DNA from: Lepisosteus oculatus
Lineage: Eukaryota > Chordata > Actinopteri > Semionotiformes > Lepisosteidae
Direction of reading: 5' to 3'
Assembly: GCF_040954835.1 (NCBI RefSeq)
Contig: NC_090699.1
Location: 15,865,817-15,929,816 of the forward strand
Length of the DNA stretch: 64,000 bases
A program made the position numbers and the translations under genes. The notes under the pieces were generated by a model that was not told the DNA's origin, ran no database searches, and saw nothing but the letters and a program-made list of their open reading frames with translations. This document shows, in pieces, positions 53,030 to 64,000 of this stretch (its first letter is position 1; each line of letters starts with the position of its first letter).

Positions 53030-54455
53030 AACCCTTCTCTGTCAGTGCAGTGTTAGTGTACTGTAGTGTCCAGTCAGTCAGTGTGTCTGTATTAACCCTT
53101 CTCTCTCAGTGCAGTGTTAATGTACTGGAGTGTCCAGTCAGTCAGTGTGTCTGTATGAACCCCTCTCTCTCAGTGCAGTGTTAATGTACTGGAGTGTCCA
53201 GTCAGTCAGTGTGTCTGTATGAACCCCTCTCTCTCAGTGCAGTGTTAATGTACTGGAGTGTCCAGTCAGTCAGTGTGTCTGTATGAACCCCTCTCTCTCA
53301 GTGCAGTGTTAATGTACTGGAGTGTCCAGTCAGTCAGTGTGTCTGTATGAACCCCTCTCTCTCAGTGCAGTGTTAATGTACTGGAGTGTCCAGTCAGTCA
53401 GTGTGTCTGTATGAACCCCTCTCTCTCAGTGCAGTGTTAATGTACTGGAGTGTCCAGTCAGTCAGTGTGTCTGTATGAACCCCTCTCTCTCAGTGCAGTG
53501 TTAATGTACTGGAGTGTCCAGTCAGTCAGTGTGTCTGTATGAACCCCTCTCTCTCAGTGCAGTGTTAATGTACTGGAGTGTCCAGTCAGTCAGTGTGTCT
53601 GTATGAACCCCTCTCTCTCAGTGCAGTGTTAATGTACTGGAGTGTCCAGTCAGTAAGTGTGTCTGTATGAACCCCTCTCTCTCAGTGCAGTGTTAATGTA
53701 CTGGAGTGTCCAGTCAGTGTGTCTGTATGAACCCCTCTCTCTCAGTGCAGTGTTAATGTACTGGAGTGTCCAGTCAGTGTGTCTGTATGAACCCCTCTCT
53801 CTCAGTGCAGTGTTAATGTACTGGAGTGTCCAGTCAGTGTGTCTGTATGAACCCCTCTCTCAGTGCAGTGTTAATGTACTGGAGTGTCCAGTCAGTCAGT
53901 GTGTCTGTATGAACCCCTCTCTCTCAGTGCAGTGTTAATGTACTGGAGTGTCCAGTCAGTCAGTGTGTCTGTATGAACCCCTCTCTCTCAGTGCAGTGTT
54001 AATGTACTGGAGTGTCCAGTCAGTCAGTGTGTCTGTATGAACCCCTCTCTCTCAGTGCAGTGTTAATGTCCTGGAGTGTCCAGTCAGTCAGTCTGTCTGT
54101 ATGAACCCCTCTCTCTCAGTGCAGTGTTAATGTACTGGAGTGTCCAGTCAGTCAGTGTGTCTGTATTAACCCCTCTCTCTCAGTGCAGTGTTAATGTACT
54201 GGAGTGTCCAGTCAGTCAGTGTGTCTGTATGAACCCCTCTCTCTCAGTGCAGTGTTAATGTACTGGAGTGTCCAGTCAGTCAGTGTGTCTGTATGAACCC
54301 CTCTCTCTCAGTGCAGTGTTAATGTACTGGAGTGTCCAGTCAGTGTGTCTGTATGAACCCCTCTCTCTCAGTGCAGTGTTAATGTACTGGAGTGTCCAGT
54401 CAGTCAGTGTGTCTGTATGAACCCCTCTCTCTCAGTGCAGTGTTAATGTACTGGT
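53030..54455 (+). repeat. 64-bp-family array in RNF40 5' intron
   Basis: About 22 units, mostly 64 bp with a 60-bp variant lacking one CAGT. They are nearly identical, which suggests recent expansion or homogenisation. It ends about 27 nt before the acceptor CTGCAG at 54482. Confidence 0.98.
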
Positions 54456-54528
54456 CATGTACAAACGGCTCTGTCTCTGCAGGTGTAGCTCTTGGAGTGC
54501 CAGGAGGAGGCGTGCAGTGTCAGTGATC

Positions 54529-57500
54529 ATGTCAGGGGCAGGGGCAGGAAAGCGGGGAGCAGGAGGAGGAGACAGCCCACCGGGGCCCCCCGAGAAGAAA
54601 GGGAAAAGGGAGGAGAAGACTACCACCACTCTGATCGAGCCCATCCGCCTTGGAGGGGTGTCCTCTACGGTCAGCCACTGTCTTCTGCCACCCTGCATCC
54701 CCCCCGCTCTGGGGCGCAGTCCCGAGTGTAGACCCCCCACACGCCCCACTCTGGGGCACAGTCCCGAGTGTAGACCCCCCACACGCCCCGCTCTGGGGCG
54801 CAGTCCCGAGTGTAGACCCCCCACACGCCCCGCTCTGGGGCGCAGTCCCGAGTGTCGCCGCGCTCTGGGGCGCAGTCCCGAGTGTAGACCCCCCACACGC
54901 CCCGCTCTGGGGCCAGCCCCGAGTGTTGACCCCCCACACGCCCCGCTCTGGGGCCAGCCCCGAGTTTTGCCGCGCTCTGGGGCGCAGTCCCGAGTGTCGC
55001 CGCGCTCTGGGGCGCAGTCCCGAGTGTAGACCCCCACACGCCCCGCTCTGGGGCCAGCCCCGAGTGTCGCCGCGCTCTGGGGGCGCAGTCCCGAGTGTCG
55101 CCGCGCTCTGGGGCGCAGTCCCGAGTGTAGACCCCCCACACGCCCCGCTCTGGGGCCAGCCCCGAGTGTTGACCCCCCACACGCCCCGCTCTGGGGCCAG
55201 CCCCGAGTGTCGCCGCGCTCTGGGGGCGCAGTCCCGAGTGTCGCCGCGCTCTGGGGGCGCAGTCCCGAGTGTCGCCGCGCTCTGGGGCGCAGTCCCGAGT
55301 GTAGACCCCCCACACGCCCCGCTCTGGGGCCAGCCCCGAGTGTCGCCCCGCTCTGGGGCGCAGTCCCGAGTGTAGACCCCCACACGCCCCGCTCTGGGGC
55401 CAGTCCCGAGTGTCGCCGCGCTCTGGGGCGCAGTCCCGAGTGTCGCCGCGCTCTGGGGCGCAGTCCCGAGTGTCGCCGCGCTCTGGGGCGCAGTCCCGAG
55501 TGTTGACCCCCCACACGCCCCGCTCTGGGGCGCAGTCCCGAGTGTCGCCGCGCTCTGGGGCGCAGTCCCGAGTGTCGCCGCGCTCTGGGGCGCAGTCCCG
55601 AGTGTCGCCGCGCTCTGGGGCGCAGTCCCGAGTGTCGCCCCGCTCTGGGGCGCAGTCCCGAGTGTCGCCGCGCTCTGGGGCGCAGTCCCGAGTGTCGCCG
55701 CGCTCTGGGGCGCAGTCCCGAGTGTCGCCCCGCTCTGGGGCGCAGTCCCGAGTGTTGACCCCCCACACGCCCCGCTCTGGGGCGCAGTCCCGAGTGTCGC
55801 CGCGCTCTGGGGCGCAGTCCCGAGTGTCGCCGCGCTCTGGGGCACAGTCCCGAGTGTCGCCGCGCTCTGGGGCGCAGTCCCGAGTGTCGCCCCGCTCTGG
55901 GGCGCAGTCCCCGGTGTTAGTACGCCCCCTGTGTAGGAGTGTCACCGGGCCTGTTCCCTCTGACCCCGCGTGCCCTTGCCTGTGCAGGAGGAGATGGACA
56001 TGAAGGTGCTGCAGTTCAAGAACAAGAAGCTGTGCGAGCGGCTGGAGCAGAGGCAGGCGCTGGAGGACGAGCTGCGGGAGCGAATCGAGAAGCTGGAGAA
56101 GAGACAGGCCACCGACGACACCACTCTGCTCATCGTCAACAGATACTGGGGCCAGGTACTGACGCTGGGGCTCCCACACTGACCCTGGGGCTCCCACACT
56201 GACCCTGGGGCTCCCACACTGACCCTGGGGCTCCCACACTGACACTGGGGCCAGGTACTGACGCTGGGGCTCCCACACTGACACTGGGGCTCCCACACTG
56301 ACACTGGGGCCAGGTACTGACGCTGGGGCTCCCACACTGACCCTGGGGCTCCCACACTGACCCTGGGGCTCCCACACTTACACTGGGGCCAGGTACTGAC
56401 GCTGGGGCCCCCACACTGACCCTGGGGCTCCCACACTGACCCTGGGGCTCCCACACTGACACTGGGGCGCCCACACACTGACACTGGGGCCAGGTACTGA
56501 CACTGGCGTGCCCACACACTGACACTGGGGTCTTATACTGACACTGGGGCGCCCACACACTGACACTGGGGTCTTATACTGACACTGGGGCCAGGTACTG
56601 ACACTGGGGCGCCCACACCAACAGTGGGGTCTGGTACTGACACTGGGGCGCCCACACACTGACACTGGGGTCTGGTACTGACACTGGGGCCAGGTACTGA
56701 CACTGGGGCGCCCACGCTGGAACCCCAGGGGTCTGTGTTACCTGTGATGTGTGTAACGACGAGCTGGCCAGAGCGCAGGAGTCAGCGCACACCTGCTCCC
56801 TGTCCCTGGGGGTTTGGAGCTCTGAGCCCAGACACAGACACACATCAGGTGGGATAGACACAAATAACAGGTGATAAATACGTTCTATACTACTGAACAA
56901 AGACACGAGAGGCTAGCAGGGCAAGTTGGAGCTTTCAGTCCGGCTGCAGGAACAGAGGTGACCGCCTGCATCTTCCTCCTTCCCTTCACACAGCTGGATG
57001 ACAATGTGCAGTTCCTGCTGCAGCGTCTGGACACCGAAACGCCCCCAGCCCCGGCCTGTGCCTCCACTCTGGCTCCAGCCCCAGCACCAGCCCCCGGACT
57101 GGACTCTGCGCCTGTGCCCGTCCTGGAAGAGGGGCAGCCGGAGGCGGAGGGCTCCGAACTCCAGCCCCAGGCTCCGGGGGAGGAGCAGGCCGAGGCGGCG
57201 GAGCCGGAGCAGGACGGGGGCGAGTCGGGTGAGTCCCATCGCCAGTCCTTGGATGGGACAGGACAGGCCGGTGGTCTGTCTGTCTCTCTCTTTCTGTCCT
57301 TCTCTCTCTCATGGTCTGTCTGTCACACTGTCTCTCTCTCTCAGTTCAATTTCAATTCAAAGTGCTTTATTTGCATGACCGATGGGTACAATCAGTGTTG
57401 CCAAAGCAAATAAAATTAATCAAATTAACATGAAACAAAATGAAAAATAAAACCCCCAAAAAATCAACAGACATATTACAGACATTTACAACAGAGACAT

Positions 57501-60500
57501 TTCATAAAATATTTACATATACTGTAGCCAGATGGAGCATTACTGGGAGACAGACTCACTGTTCCTCAGGCTGTGACAGGAGATCACATATTGGGCTGCC
57601 AGTACAACTGAGTTCCCTCCTCCCTCTCCCAGTAGGATTGGCTGGCAGGTGTGGGAACTCCGGGATTAGATTTCTGAATTTCGGGAAGAATGTTTCTCTA
57701 ATCCCAGAGGATCTGTCACAGTGCAGTAGGAAGTGCACTTCTGTCTGTATTTCTCCCTGCTGGCAGTGGGAGCACAGCCTGTCCTCTCTGGACAGCCAGG
57801 TCTGCCTGTGTCACCCAGTTTCTATGGCCAGGCTGTGGTCACTGAGCCTGTACTTCGTCAGTTCTCTCACTGTCTCTATCTGTCTGAGTTGTCTCTCTCT
57901 CAGTGACTGTCTCCCTCAGCAGGCCCTGTGTCTCCCCCTGCTGGCCTGAGTGACAGCGCGCAGGAGTTCCTGTCCTCTCTGGGCAGCAGCAGCGCGGAGG
58001 AGCTGGAGCTGCAGCTGCAGGGCAGGATGGAGTTCAGCAAGTCTGCGGTGGCCAAGATGGTCGCGGTGTTCGACAGGCTGCACCGCCGCATCGAGAGCCT
58101 GTGCCGGCGTGTGAAGGCCGCAGGTACCCGCCGCGCCGCGCGCCGCGCACGGGACACTGGCTACGCCCCGGGCAGGCCGCACACTAACCCCCCTCTCTCT
58201 GTGCCGCTCCAGTGGCTGAGGACGACAACCAGCGAGAGGCGCTGTCTCTCAGTCAGTCCCTGCTGGAGGAGAACCTCAGGCTGCAGGACCTGGCCAACTG
58301 TCTGCAGGGCCGCCACCACAAGATGTCTCTCGAGGTACAGCAGTGTGTGTCTGTATGAACCCCTCTCTCAGTGCAGTGTTAATGTACTGGAGTGTCCAGT
58401 CAGTCAGTGTGTCTGTATGAACCCCTCTCTCTCAGTGCAGTGTTAATGTACTGGAGTGTCCAGTCAGTGTGTCTGTATGAACCCCTCTCTCTCAGTGCAG
58501 TGTTAATGTACTGGAGTGTCCAGTCAGTCAGTGTGTCTGTATGAACCCCTCTCTCTCAGTGCAGTGTTAATGTACTGGAGTGTCCAGTCAGTCAGTGTGT
58601 CTGTATGAACCCCTCTCTCTCAGTGCAGTGTTAATGTACTGGAGTGTCCAGTCAGTCAGTGTGTCTGTATGAACCCCTCTCTCTCAGTACAGTGTTAATG
58701 TACTGGAGTGTCCAGTCAGTCAGTGTGTCTCTCTTCTCAGTATAATGAGCTGGTGGACAAGGTTTCATCTTCGGAGACAAAGGTGTCAGAGATGGAAACG
58801 ACAGTAGAGGACCTGCAGTGGGACATCGAGAAACTGAGGAAGAGGGAACAAAAATTAAACAAGCACCTTGCCGAGGCCCTGGAACAGGTACAAACGATCC
58901 TTTGCCACAGGACACTGTGACCCCCGCAGTCTGCAGTCCCTACAGGACACTGCGACCCCCGCAGTCTGCAGTCCCTACAGGACACTGCGACCCCCGCAGT
59001 CTGCAGTCCCTACAGGACACTGCGACCCCCGCAGTCTGCAGTCCCTACAGGACACTGCGACCCCCGCAGTCTGCAGTCCCTACAGGACACTGCGACCCCC
59101 GCAGTCTGCAGTCCCTACAGGACACTGCGACCCCCGCAGTCTGCAGTCCCTACAGGACACTGCGACCCCCGCAGTCTGCAGTCCCTACAGGACACTGCGA
59201 CCCCCGCAGTCTGCAGTCCCTACAGGACACTGCGACCCCCGCAGTCTGCAGTCCCTACAGGACACTGCGACCCCCGCAGTCTGCAGTCCCTATAGCACAC
59301 TGTGACCCCTGCAGGAGGGAGTTGCTCTTTGTGTGATGATGTTCATTGACTGGTGTGTCTGTCTCCGTGTTTCAGCTGAACTCTGGGTACTACACCTCGG
59401 GGCGCTCTGGAGGTCTACCTGGGGGACAGATCACCCTCAACATCCAGAAGGTAAAGAGTTCATGAACAGTGAGACATGGGAATGAACTCTTTCATGACAT
59501 GGGAATGAACCTGAGAGGGACAAACAAACTGGGAGACATTGTGTTTCTCTGTGTCTCCTTTTGATCCTCTATGTCTCTGTGAGACGATGTGTGTGTGTGT
59601 GTGTGTCCCCGTGTCTCTGTGAGACGGTGTGTTTTCTCTTTGTAGTTTGAGATGCTGAATGCAGAGTTGGAACAGAACCAGGAGCTGGCCAACAGCCGCA
59701 TGGCCGAGCTGGAGAAACTGCAACAGGAGCTCCAGGAGGCTGTGAGGGAGAATGAAAAATTGAAGGTATTCTTTATATCTTATGTAAGTGTTAGTGTACT
59801 GGAGTGTCCAGTCAGTCAGTGTGTCTGTATGAACCCCTCTCTCTCAGTGCAGTGTTAATGTACTGGAGTGTCCAGTCAGTGTGTCTGTATTAACCCCTCT
59901 CTCTCAGTGCAGTGTTAATGTACTGGAGTGTCCAGTCAGTGTGTCTGTATGAACCCCTCTCTCTCAGTGCAGTGTTAATGTACTGGAGTGTCCAGTCAGT
60001 CAGTGTGTCTGTATGAACCCCTCTCTCTCAGTGCAGTGTTAATGTACTGGAGTGTCCAATCCGTCAGTGTGTCTGTATTAACCCCTCTCTCTCAGTGCAG
60101 TGTTAATGTACTGGATTGTCCAATTCGTCAGTGTGTCTGTATTAACCCCTCTCTCTCAGTGCAGTGTTAATGTACTGGAGTGTCCAATCCGTCAGTGTGT
60201 CTGTATTAACCCCTCTCTTTCTCCAGATGGACCTTAGGAATATCCCAGAAGAGGTGGTGAAGGAGACCCCTGAGTTCAAGTGTCTGCAGTCTCAGTTCTC
60301 TCTGCTGTATAATGAGTCGCTGCAAGTGAAGACCCAGCTGGATGAAGCTCGTGCCCTGTTACTGACCACCAAGAATGCCCACCTGCGACAGATCGAGCAC
60401 ATGGAGGTACATCCTGTTTTTCTGTCTCCTTCCCTGGCCGCTGGTAGGCATTTAAATGTCCTGTAGTGTCCAGTCAGTGTGTTTCTATTAACCCCTCTCT

Positions 60501-63316
60501 CTCAGTGCAGTGTTAATGTACTGGAGTGTCCAGTCAGTCAGTGTGTCTGTATGAACCCCTCTCTCTCAGTGCAGTGTTAATGTACTGGAGTGTCCAGTCA
60601 GTGTGTCTGTATTAATCCCTCTCTCTCACAGAGTGATGAGCTATCTCTCCAGAAGAAGCTACGCACAGAGGTGATCCAGTTGGAGGACACTCTAGCACAG
60701 GTCAGGAAGGAGTACGAGATGCTGAGGATTGAGTTTGAGCAGAACCTGGCAGCCAATGAACAAGCAGGTACAGTCTCACCTCTCACTGTCTCACTGAGCA
60801 GATAACTTTTTCATTTAACTCAATTTAAAATGCTTTATTGGCATGACTGATGAGTACAATCAGTGTTGCCATAGCAAATAAAAATAAAATTAACGAAACA
60901 AAACAAAAAAAATCTACAGACACATTACAGACGTTTACAACAAAGACATATCATAAAATATTTACATATGCTGTAAACATAGGGGGAATTATTGGGAGAC
61001 AGGCTCACTGTTCCTCAGGCTGTAACAGGAGATCACATACTGGGCTGCCACTTCAACTGAGTTCCCTCCTCCTTCTCCCAGTAGGATTGGCTGACAGGTG
61101 AGGGAACTCTGGGATTAGATTTCTGAATTTCGGGAAGAATGTTTCTCTAATCCCAGAGTATCTGTCACAGTGCAGTAGGAAGTGCACCTCTGTCTCTATT
61201 TCTCCTCGCTGGCAGTGGGAGCACAGCCTGTCCTCTCTGGGCAGCCAGGTCTGCCTGTGTCACCCAGTTTCTATGGCCAGGCTGTGGTCACTGAGCCCGT
61301 ACTTCTTCAGGGTCTGTTTCTGTTTGCTGTTTCTTATCTTGGTCAAATATTTGGCTAGTGTGTATTGTCTGTTAAGAGAGTTCTGTAGCATTCCAGTTGA
61401 TGTTGTGTTTGTGTGTGTGTCCCAGTGTGTGAGATATTGCTGTTTGATCTGAGCTGTGATGTGGTTGAGTCTGGGTTGTGGTGCTCTAGCAGTGCTGTCC
61501 TGATGCTGATTAGTGTCGGTGTGGCTCAGGTCAGTGAGCCTCAGGACCAGCTGGCTCAGGGGGCTCTGTTTTGGGCTCAGCAGGGCTTTGTGGTGGTAGG
61601 AATTTTGGTCGCTGTTTTTTAGGTGTAGCCAATACTTTATTACTCTTTTCTGTATTTTTATTGATAGTGGGTACTGGCCTAATTCGTCCCTGCACCCGTT
61701 GTTGGGTGTTTTTCTCTGTGGGTGTTTCTGTGGGGTGTTTGTCCAATTGAGTGTACTCCTGGTCTGTGAGGGGACCCCACACTTCACTGCCGTGTAGGGC
61801 AATGGGTTTGATTACACTTTCAAATATTTGGAGCCAGATTCTTGTTGGTGGATTGATGTTGAAGAGCCTCCTTCTTATTGCATAGAAAGCCAGAGTGCCT
61901 TTTCCCTCAGTGCCTTCACTGCCAGGTCAAAACTCCCAGAAGAGCTGATGGTGAGACCGAGATATGTGTAGCTGGATGTGTGCTCCAATGTGTTGCTGTT
62001 GAGTGTGAATTTGTACCTGTTTCCCTGAGGACTGGCTTTAATTACACTATACCCCCTATGCCACTTTGGAGTTGTTTATAAAACAAATCTTTCATGTCAA
62101 ATCAAGTCAAATGCTTTTTTTAAATCGACAAAGGATGCAAAGATTTTTCCTTTGTGTTTTGGGTGAGAAGGAAGAGGAGATAACTCTCTTCCTTCTCACT
62201 ACTCACTTCCAATCCTGTGACTCTCACCTCTCGTGCCAGTGTGTCTGGCTCTTTCTTTCGCTGTTTCTGTGTGTGTGTGCGCGCGCGTGTGTGCCACTGT
62301 GTTTCGCTCTTTCTCTCGCTGTCACTGTGTCTCACTATGTTTCCTTGGTGTGATTGTGTCACAGGTCCCATTAATAGGGAGATGCGCCACCTGATTAGCA
62401 GCCTCCAGAACCACAACCACCAGCTGAAGGGCGACGTGCAGAGATACAAGAGGAAGCTGAGGGAGACACAAGTTGAAATTGGCAAGGTGTGCATCAGCTC
62501 CTCTCTGTTTAATGTGTAGATAACAGGCAGTGTGGTAGGGAGTGATATTGCCTCATGATGCGATTCCAATGTGACATACTTTTTGTATGGAGTTTCCATG
62601 TTTCTCCGCCGTCAGAGAACTGTCTCTGCTTTCTTTGTTTCTGTAAATGTCACGCTTGGAAGAGGTTCTATTATTGTTTTTATTTTACAGGGTCTATAAT
62701 ATTGATAGAGTCACTGTCCTTTCCTCAGGCTGTGACAGGAGATCACACACTGTATTATTATTATTATTGAGAGACGGACTCACTGTCTGTTCCTCAGGTT
62801 ATGACAGGAGATCATATACTAGGCTGCAGCTTTATGGAGTTTCCTCCCCTAGTAGGATAGGGAGCTGTTCTGATTCTGGCAGGTGTGTGAATTATGGGAT
62901 CAGAGTTGTTAATTTAGGGAGGAATGTTTGTCTAATCCCAGAGTGCAGGAGAAAGTGCATCTCTGCCTCTACCTCTCTGGGAGGAAACTGGTAAGTTTTA
63001 GGGAATGGTGTCTGTTTGACCATGTTCCCCTCCCTCCGTCTCAGCTGCGCTGTCAGAGCGGGGAGGCTGGCCCGGGCTTGGAGGACGCAGTGAGCGAGGG
63101 GGGCGTTGAGGTGAAGAAGGAGGAGGAGGAGGACCAGGAGGAGGAGGAGGAGCGGCGGCGCGAGCTGGAGCGGCAGCGGGCCCGGGAGAGGGAGAGGGAG
63201 GCTGAGCGGGAGCGCGAGAGGGAGAGGGAGCGCGAGAGGGAGCGGGAGCGCCAGCGCAGCGAGGAGCTCAAGAGGAAGGACTCCGACACACTAAAGCTGC
63301 TGAGGGCCGAGCTGAA
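54529..63316 (+). CDS. rnf40: RNF40 (BRE1B) H2B ubiquitin ligase, N-terminal ~639 residues; continues off right edge
   Basis: Twelve coding exons: 54529-54669, 55988-56155, 56994-57228, 57923-58123, 58213-58334, 58741-58887, 59376-59450, 59646-59765, 60227-60406, 60632-60767, 62365-62486, 63045-63316. They total 1919 nt, all in phase and ending in phase 2. The protein starts [15 protein letters not shown] and has [40 protein letters not shown] and [16 protein letters not shown] long coiled coil follows ([60 protein letters not shown]), then a highly charged RE-rich segment in the last exon. RNF20/RNF40 form the E3 complex that monoubiquitinates histone H2B in the nucleus. RNF40 rather than RNF20 follows from the N-terminus and neighbours. 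The C-terminal RING finger lies outside the window. An acceptor at 54482 places the ATG in the second transcribed exon. Confidence 0.96.
54700..55918 (+). repeat. GC-rich minisatellite in the RNF40 intron after the first coding exon
   Basis: Two alternating unit types: ~27 bp (CGCTCTGGGGCGCAGTCCCG, AGTGTCGC) and a longer form with GTAGACCCCCCACACGCCCC. Long frames on both strands here are repeat artefacts. Confidence 0.97.
56156..56722 (+). repeat. Array carrying exon end plus 5' splice site, RNF40
   Basis: Units of GCTCCCACACTGACCCTGGG alternate with copies of ACTGGGGCCAGGTACTGAC. The latter equals the exon end (ACTGGGGCCAG) plus the intron start (GTACTGAC) at 56145-56163. At least six near-exact donor copies follow the real one. 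Confidence 0.95.
57340..57870 (-). mobile_element. Truncated LINE 3' end in RNF40 intron
   Basis: The minus-strand frame at 57738-57556 begins [20 protein letters not shown], matching the C-terminal His/Cys motif of fish LINE ORF2. The left end, CAATTTCAATTCAAAGTGCT then TTATTTGCATGACC, is shared with 60820. Confidence 0.85.
58335..58736 (+). repeat. 64-bp-family array filling an RNF40 intron
   Basis: Six units occupy the 406-nt intron from donor 58335 to acceptor 58740. A unit begins within ten bases of the donor, and the acceptor (CTCTTCTCAG) merges with the last unit. Confidence 0.97.
58895..59310 (+). repeat. 33-bp minisatellite in an RNF40 intron
   Basis: Twelve nearly perfect units of GTCTGCAGTCCCTACAGGAC and ACTGCGACCCCCGCA, starting about ten bases past the donor at 58888. 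Confidence 0.98.
59790..60220 (+). repeat. 64-bp-family array filling an RNF40 intron
   Basis: About seven units. The later ones carry the variants TATTAACCCCTC and CCAATCCGTCAG. The array ends at the acceptor CTTTCTCCAG at 60226. Confidence 0.97.
60465..60625 (+). repeat. 64-bp-family array in the next RNF40 intron
   Basis: Two and a half units, ending at the acceptor CTCTCTCACAG at 60631. Confidence 0.95.
60815..62130 (-). mobile_element. LINE 3' half in RNF40 intron
   Basis: Minus-strand coding with frameshifts: around 61840-61770 a phrase like [20 protein letters not shown], then at 61802-61260 [11 protein letters not shown]-type text followed by [20 protein letters not shown]-like residues and [14 protein letters not shown]. 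This is the C-terminal region of a LINE ORF2. The 3' UTR continues to about 60815. The reverse-transcriptase core is absent, so it is 5' truncated and inactive. Confidence 0.85.
62690..62965 (-). mobile_element. Diverged LINE 3'-end fragment
   Basis: Two copies of CTCAGGCTGTGACAGGAGAT-like sequence (about 62728 and 62795), TTCCTCCCCTAGTAGGATAG, and GGGAGGAATGTTTGTCTAAT then CCCAGAGTGCAG. These match 57560-57720. Confidence 0.7.
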
Positions 63317-64000
63317 GTGAGTAGGACGCCTGTGACTAACATTAAAGAGTGGGTAGGGTGTGTGTTCAAGAGGTCAGAGCTCATCACTACTGCTGAAGTG
63401 AGTAGGACGCCTGTGACTGACGTTACAGGGTGGGTAGGGGGTGTGTTCAAGAGGTCAGAGCTCATCACTGCTGCTGAAGTGAGTAGGACGCCTGTGACTG
63501 ATGTTACAGGGTGGGTAGGGGGCGAGTTCAAGAGGTCAGAGCTCATCACTGCTGCTGAAGTGAGTAGGACGCCTGGGACTGACGTTACAGGGTGGGTAGG
63601 GGGTGTGTTCAAGAGGTCAGAGCTTATCACCACTGCTGAAGTGAGTAGGACGCCTGGGACTGACGTTACAGGGTGGGTAGGGGGCGAGTTCAAGAGGTCA
63701 GAGCTCATCACTGCTGCTGAAGTGAGTAGGACGCCTGTGACTGACGTTACAGGGTGGGTAGGGGGCGTGTTCAAGAGGTCAGAGCTCATCACTGCTGCTG
63801 AAGTGAGTAGGACGCCTGGGACTGACGTTACAGGGTGGGTAGGGGGCGAGTTCAAGAGGTCAGAGCTCATCACTGCTGCTGAAGTGAGTAGGACGCCTGT
63901 GACTGACGTTACAGGGTGGGTAGGGGGTGTGTTCAAGAGGTCAGAGCTCATCACCTCCGCTGAAGTGAGTAGGACGCCTGTGACTGACGTTACAGGGTGG
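63305..64000 (+). repeat. 81-bp array carrying exon end plus 5' splice site, RNF40
   Basis: Eight or more units run to the window edge. Each has GCTGAAGTGAGTAGGACGCC, the same as the exon end (GCTGAA) and donor (GTGAGTAGG) at 63311-63325, followed by GGTGGGTAGGGGGTGTGTTC and AGAGGTCAGAGCTCATCAC. Starts at 63317, 63398 and 63479 give the 81-bp period. Confidence 0.96.

Noticed and set aside
54432-56377. Minus-strand frames of 440-570 codons
   Set aside because: They cover the GC-rich RNF40 intron array and shift between frames only because of the repeats. They are antisense to confirmed RNF40 exons.
58895-59310. CRISPR-like regular direct repeats
   Set aside because: Units are contiguous with no spacers and lie in an intron of a eukaryotic gene.
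61260-61802. Host protein of 180 residues on the minus strand
   Set aside because: The sequence is the C-terminal part of a LINE ORF2, frameshifted and lacking a start region.

Overview
This is vertebrate nuclear DNA, most likely from a ray-finned fish. It has spliced genes with GT-AG introns, CpG-rich promoters, Tc1-like transposase remnants, a tRNA-derived SINE, non-LTR retrotransposon 3' ends and a ~0.5-kb interspersed repeat of a type I associate with fish. A non-teleost such as a gar or bowfin would suit the compact GC-rich genes, but the sequence does not prove it. The gene set matches the FBRS-PHKG2-CFAP119-RNF40 neighbourhood of human 16p11.2.

Layout. 1-6.1 kb: the 5' part of a minus-strand gene with a long acidic, proline-rich exon that runs off the left edge; I could not identify it. 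6.1-14.6 kb: no gene; degenerate minisatellite, a ~0.5-kb repeat family, a dead Tc1-like element and a SINE. 14.6-32.5 kb: a complete 18-exon FBRS (AUTS2 family) gene on the minus strand, 1258 codons. 32.2-34.5 kb: its CpG-rich promoter. 34.5-38.9 kb: repeats and the probable PHKG2 promoter. 38.9-44.0 kb: complete PHKG2 on the plus strand, nine coding exons, 394 codons. 44.0-47.0 kb: 3' flank and an array. 47.0-52.3 kb: complete CFAP119 (CCDC189) on the minus strand, nine coding exons, 269 codons. 52.3-52.6 kb: a head-to-head promoter with an RFX-type X-box. 54.5 kb to the right edge: the first twelve coding exons of RNF40 on the plus strand; its RING domain lies outside. Every exon chain keeps phase throughout.

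The most unusual feature is the tandem repeats. Adding my intervals gives about 19 kb, roughly 30 percent of the window, and most of it lies inside introns. Two repeat families (64-bp and 98-bp units) recur in introns of FBRS, PHKG2 and RNF40. They always have the same orientation relative to transcription and lie at or near the 3' splice site. The 64-bp unit itself ends in a pyrimidine tract plus AG. Other arrays are built from a splice junction: the unit carries a copy of the adjoining exon end plus the 5' splice site (PHKG2 intron 2, RNF40 introns after the second and twelfth coding exons), or the 3' splice site plus exon start (CFAP119 last intron). This suggests minisatellites that begin at, or are tolerated at, exon-intron boundaries.

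The genes are not one pathway. FBRS (Polycomb-associated transcription regulator) and RNF40 (H2B ubiquitin ligase) act on chromatin, PHKG2 on glycogen breakdown and CFAP119 in motile cilia. They share a neighbourhood and, for CFAP119 and RNF40, a promoter.
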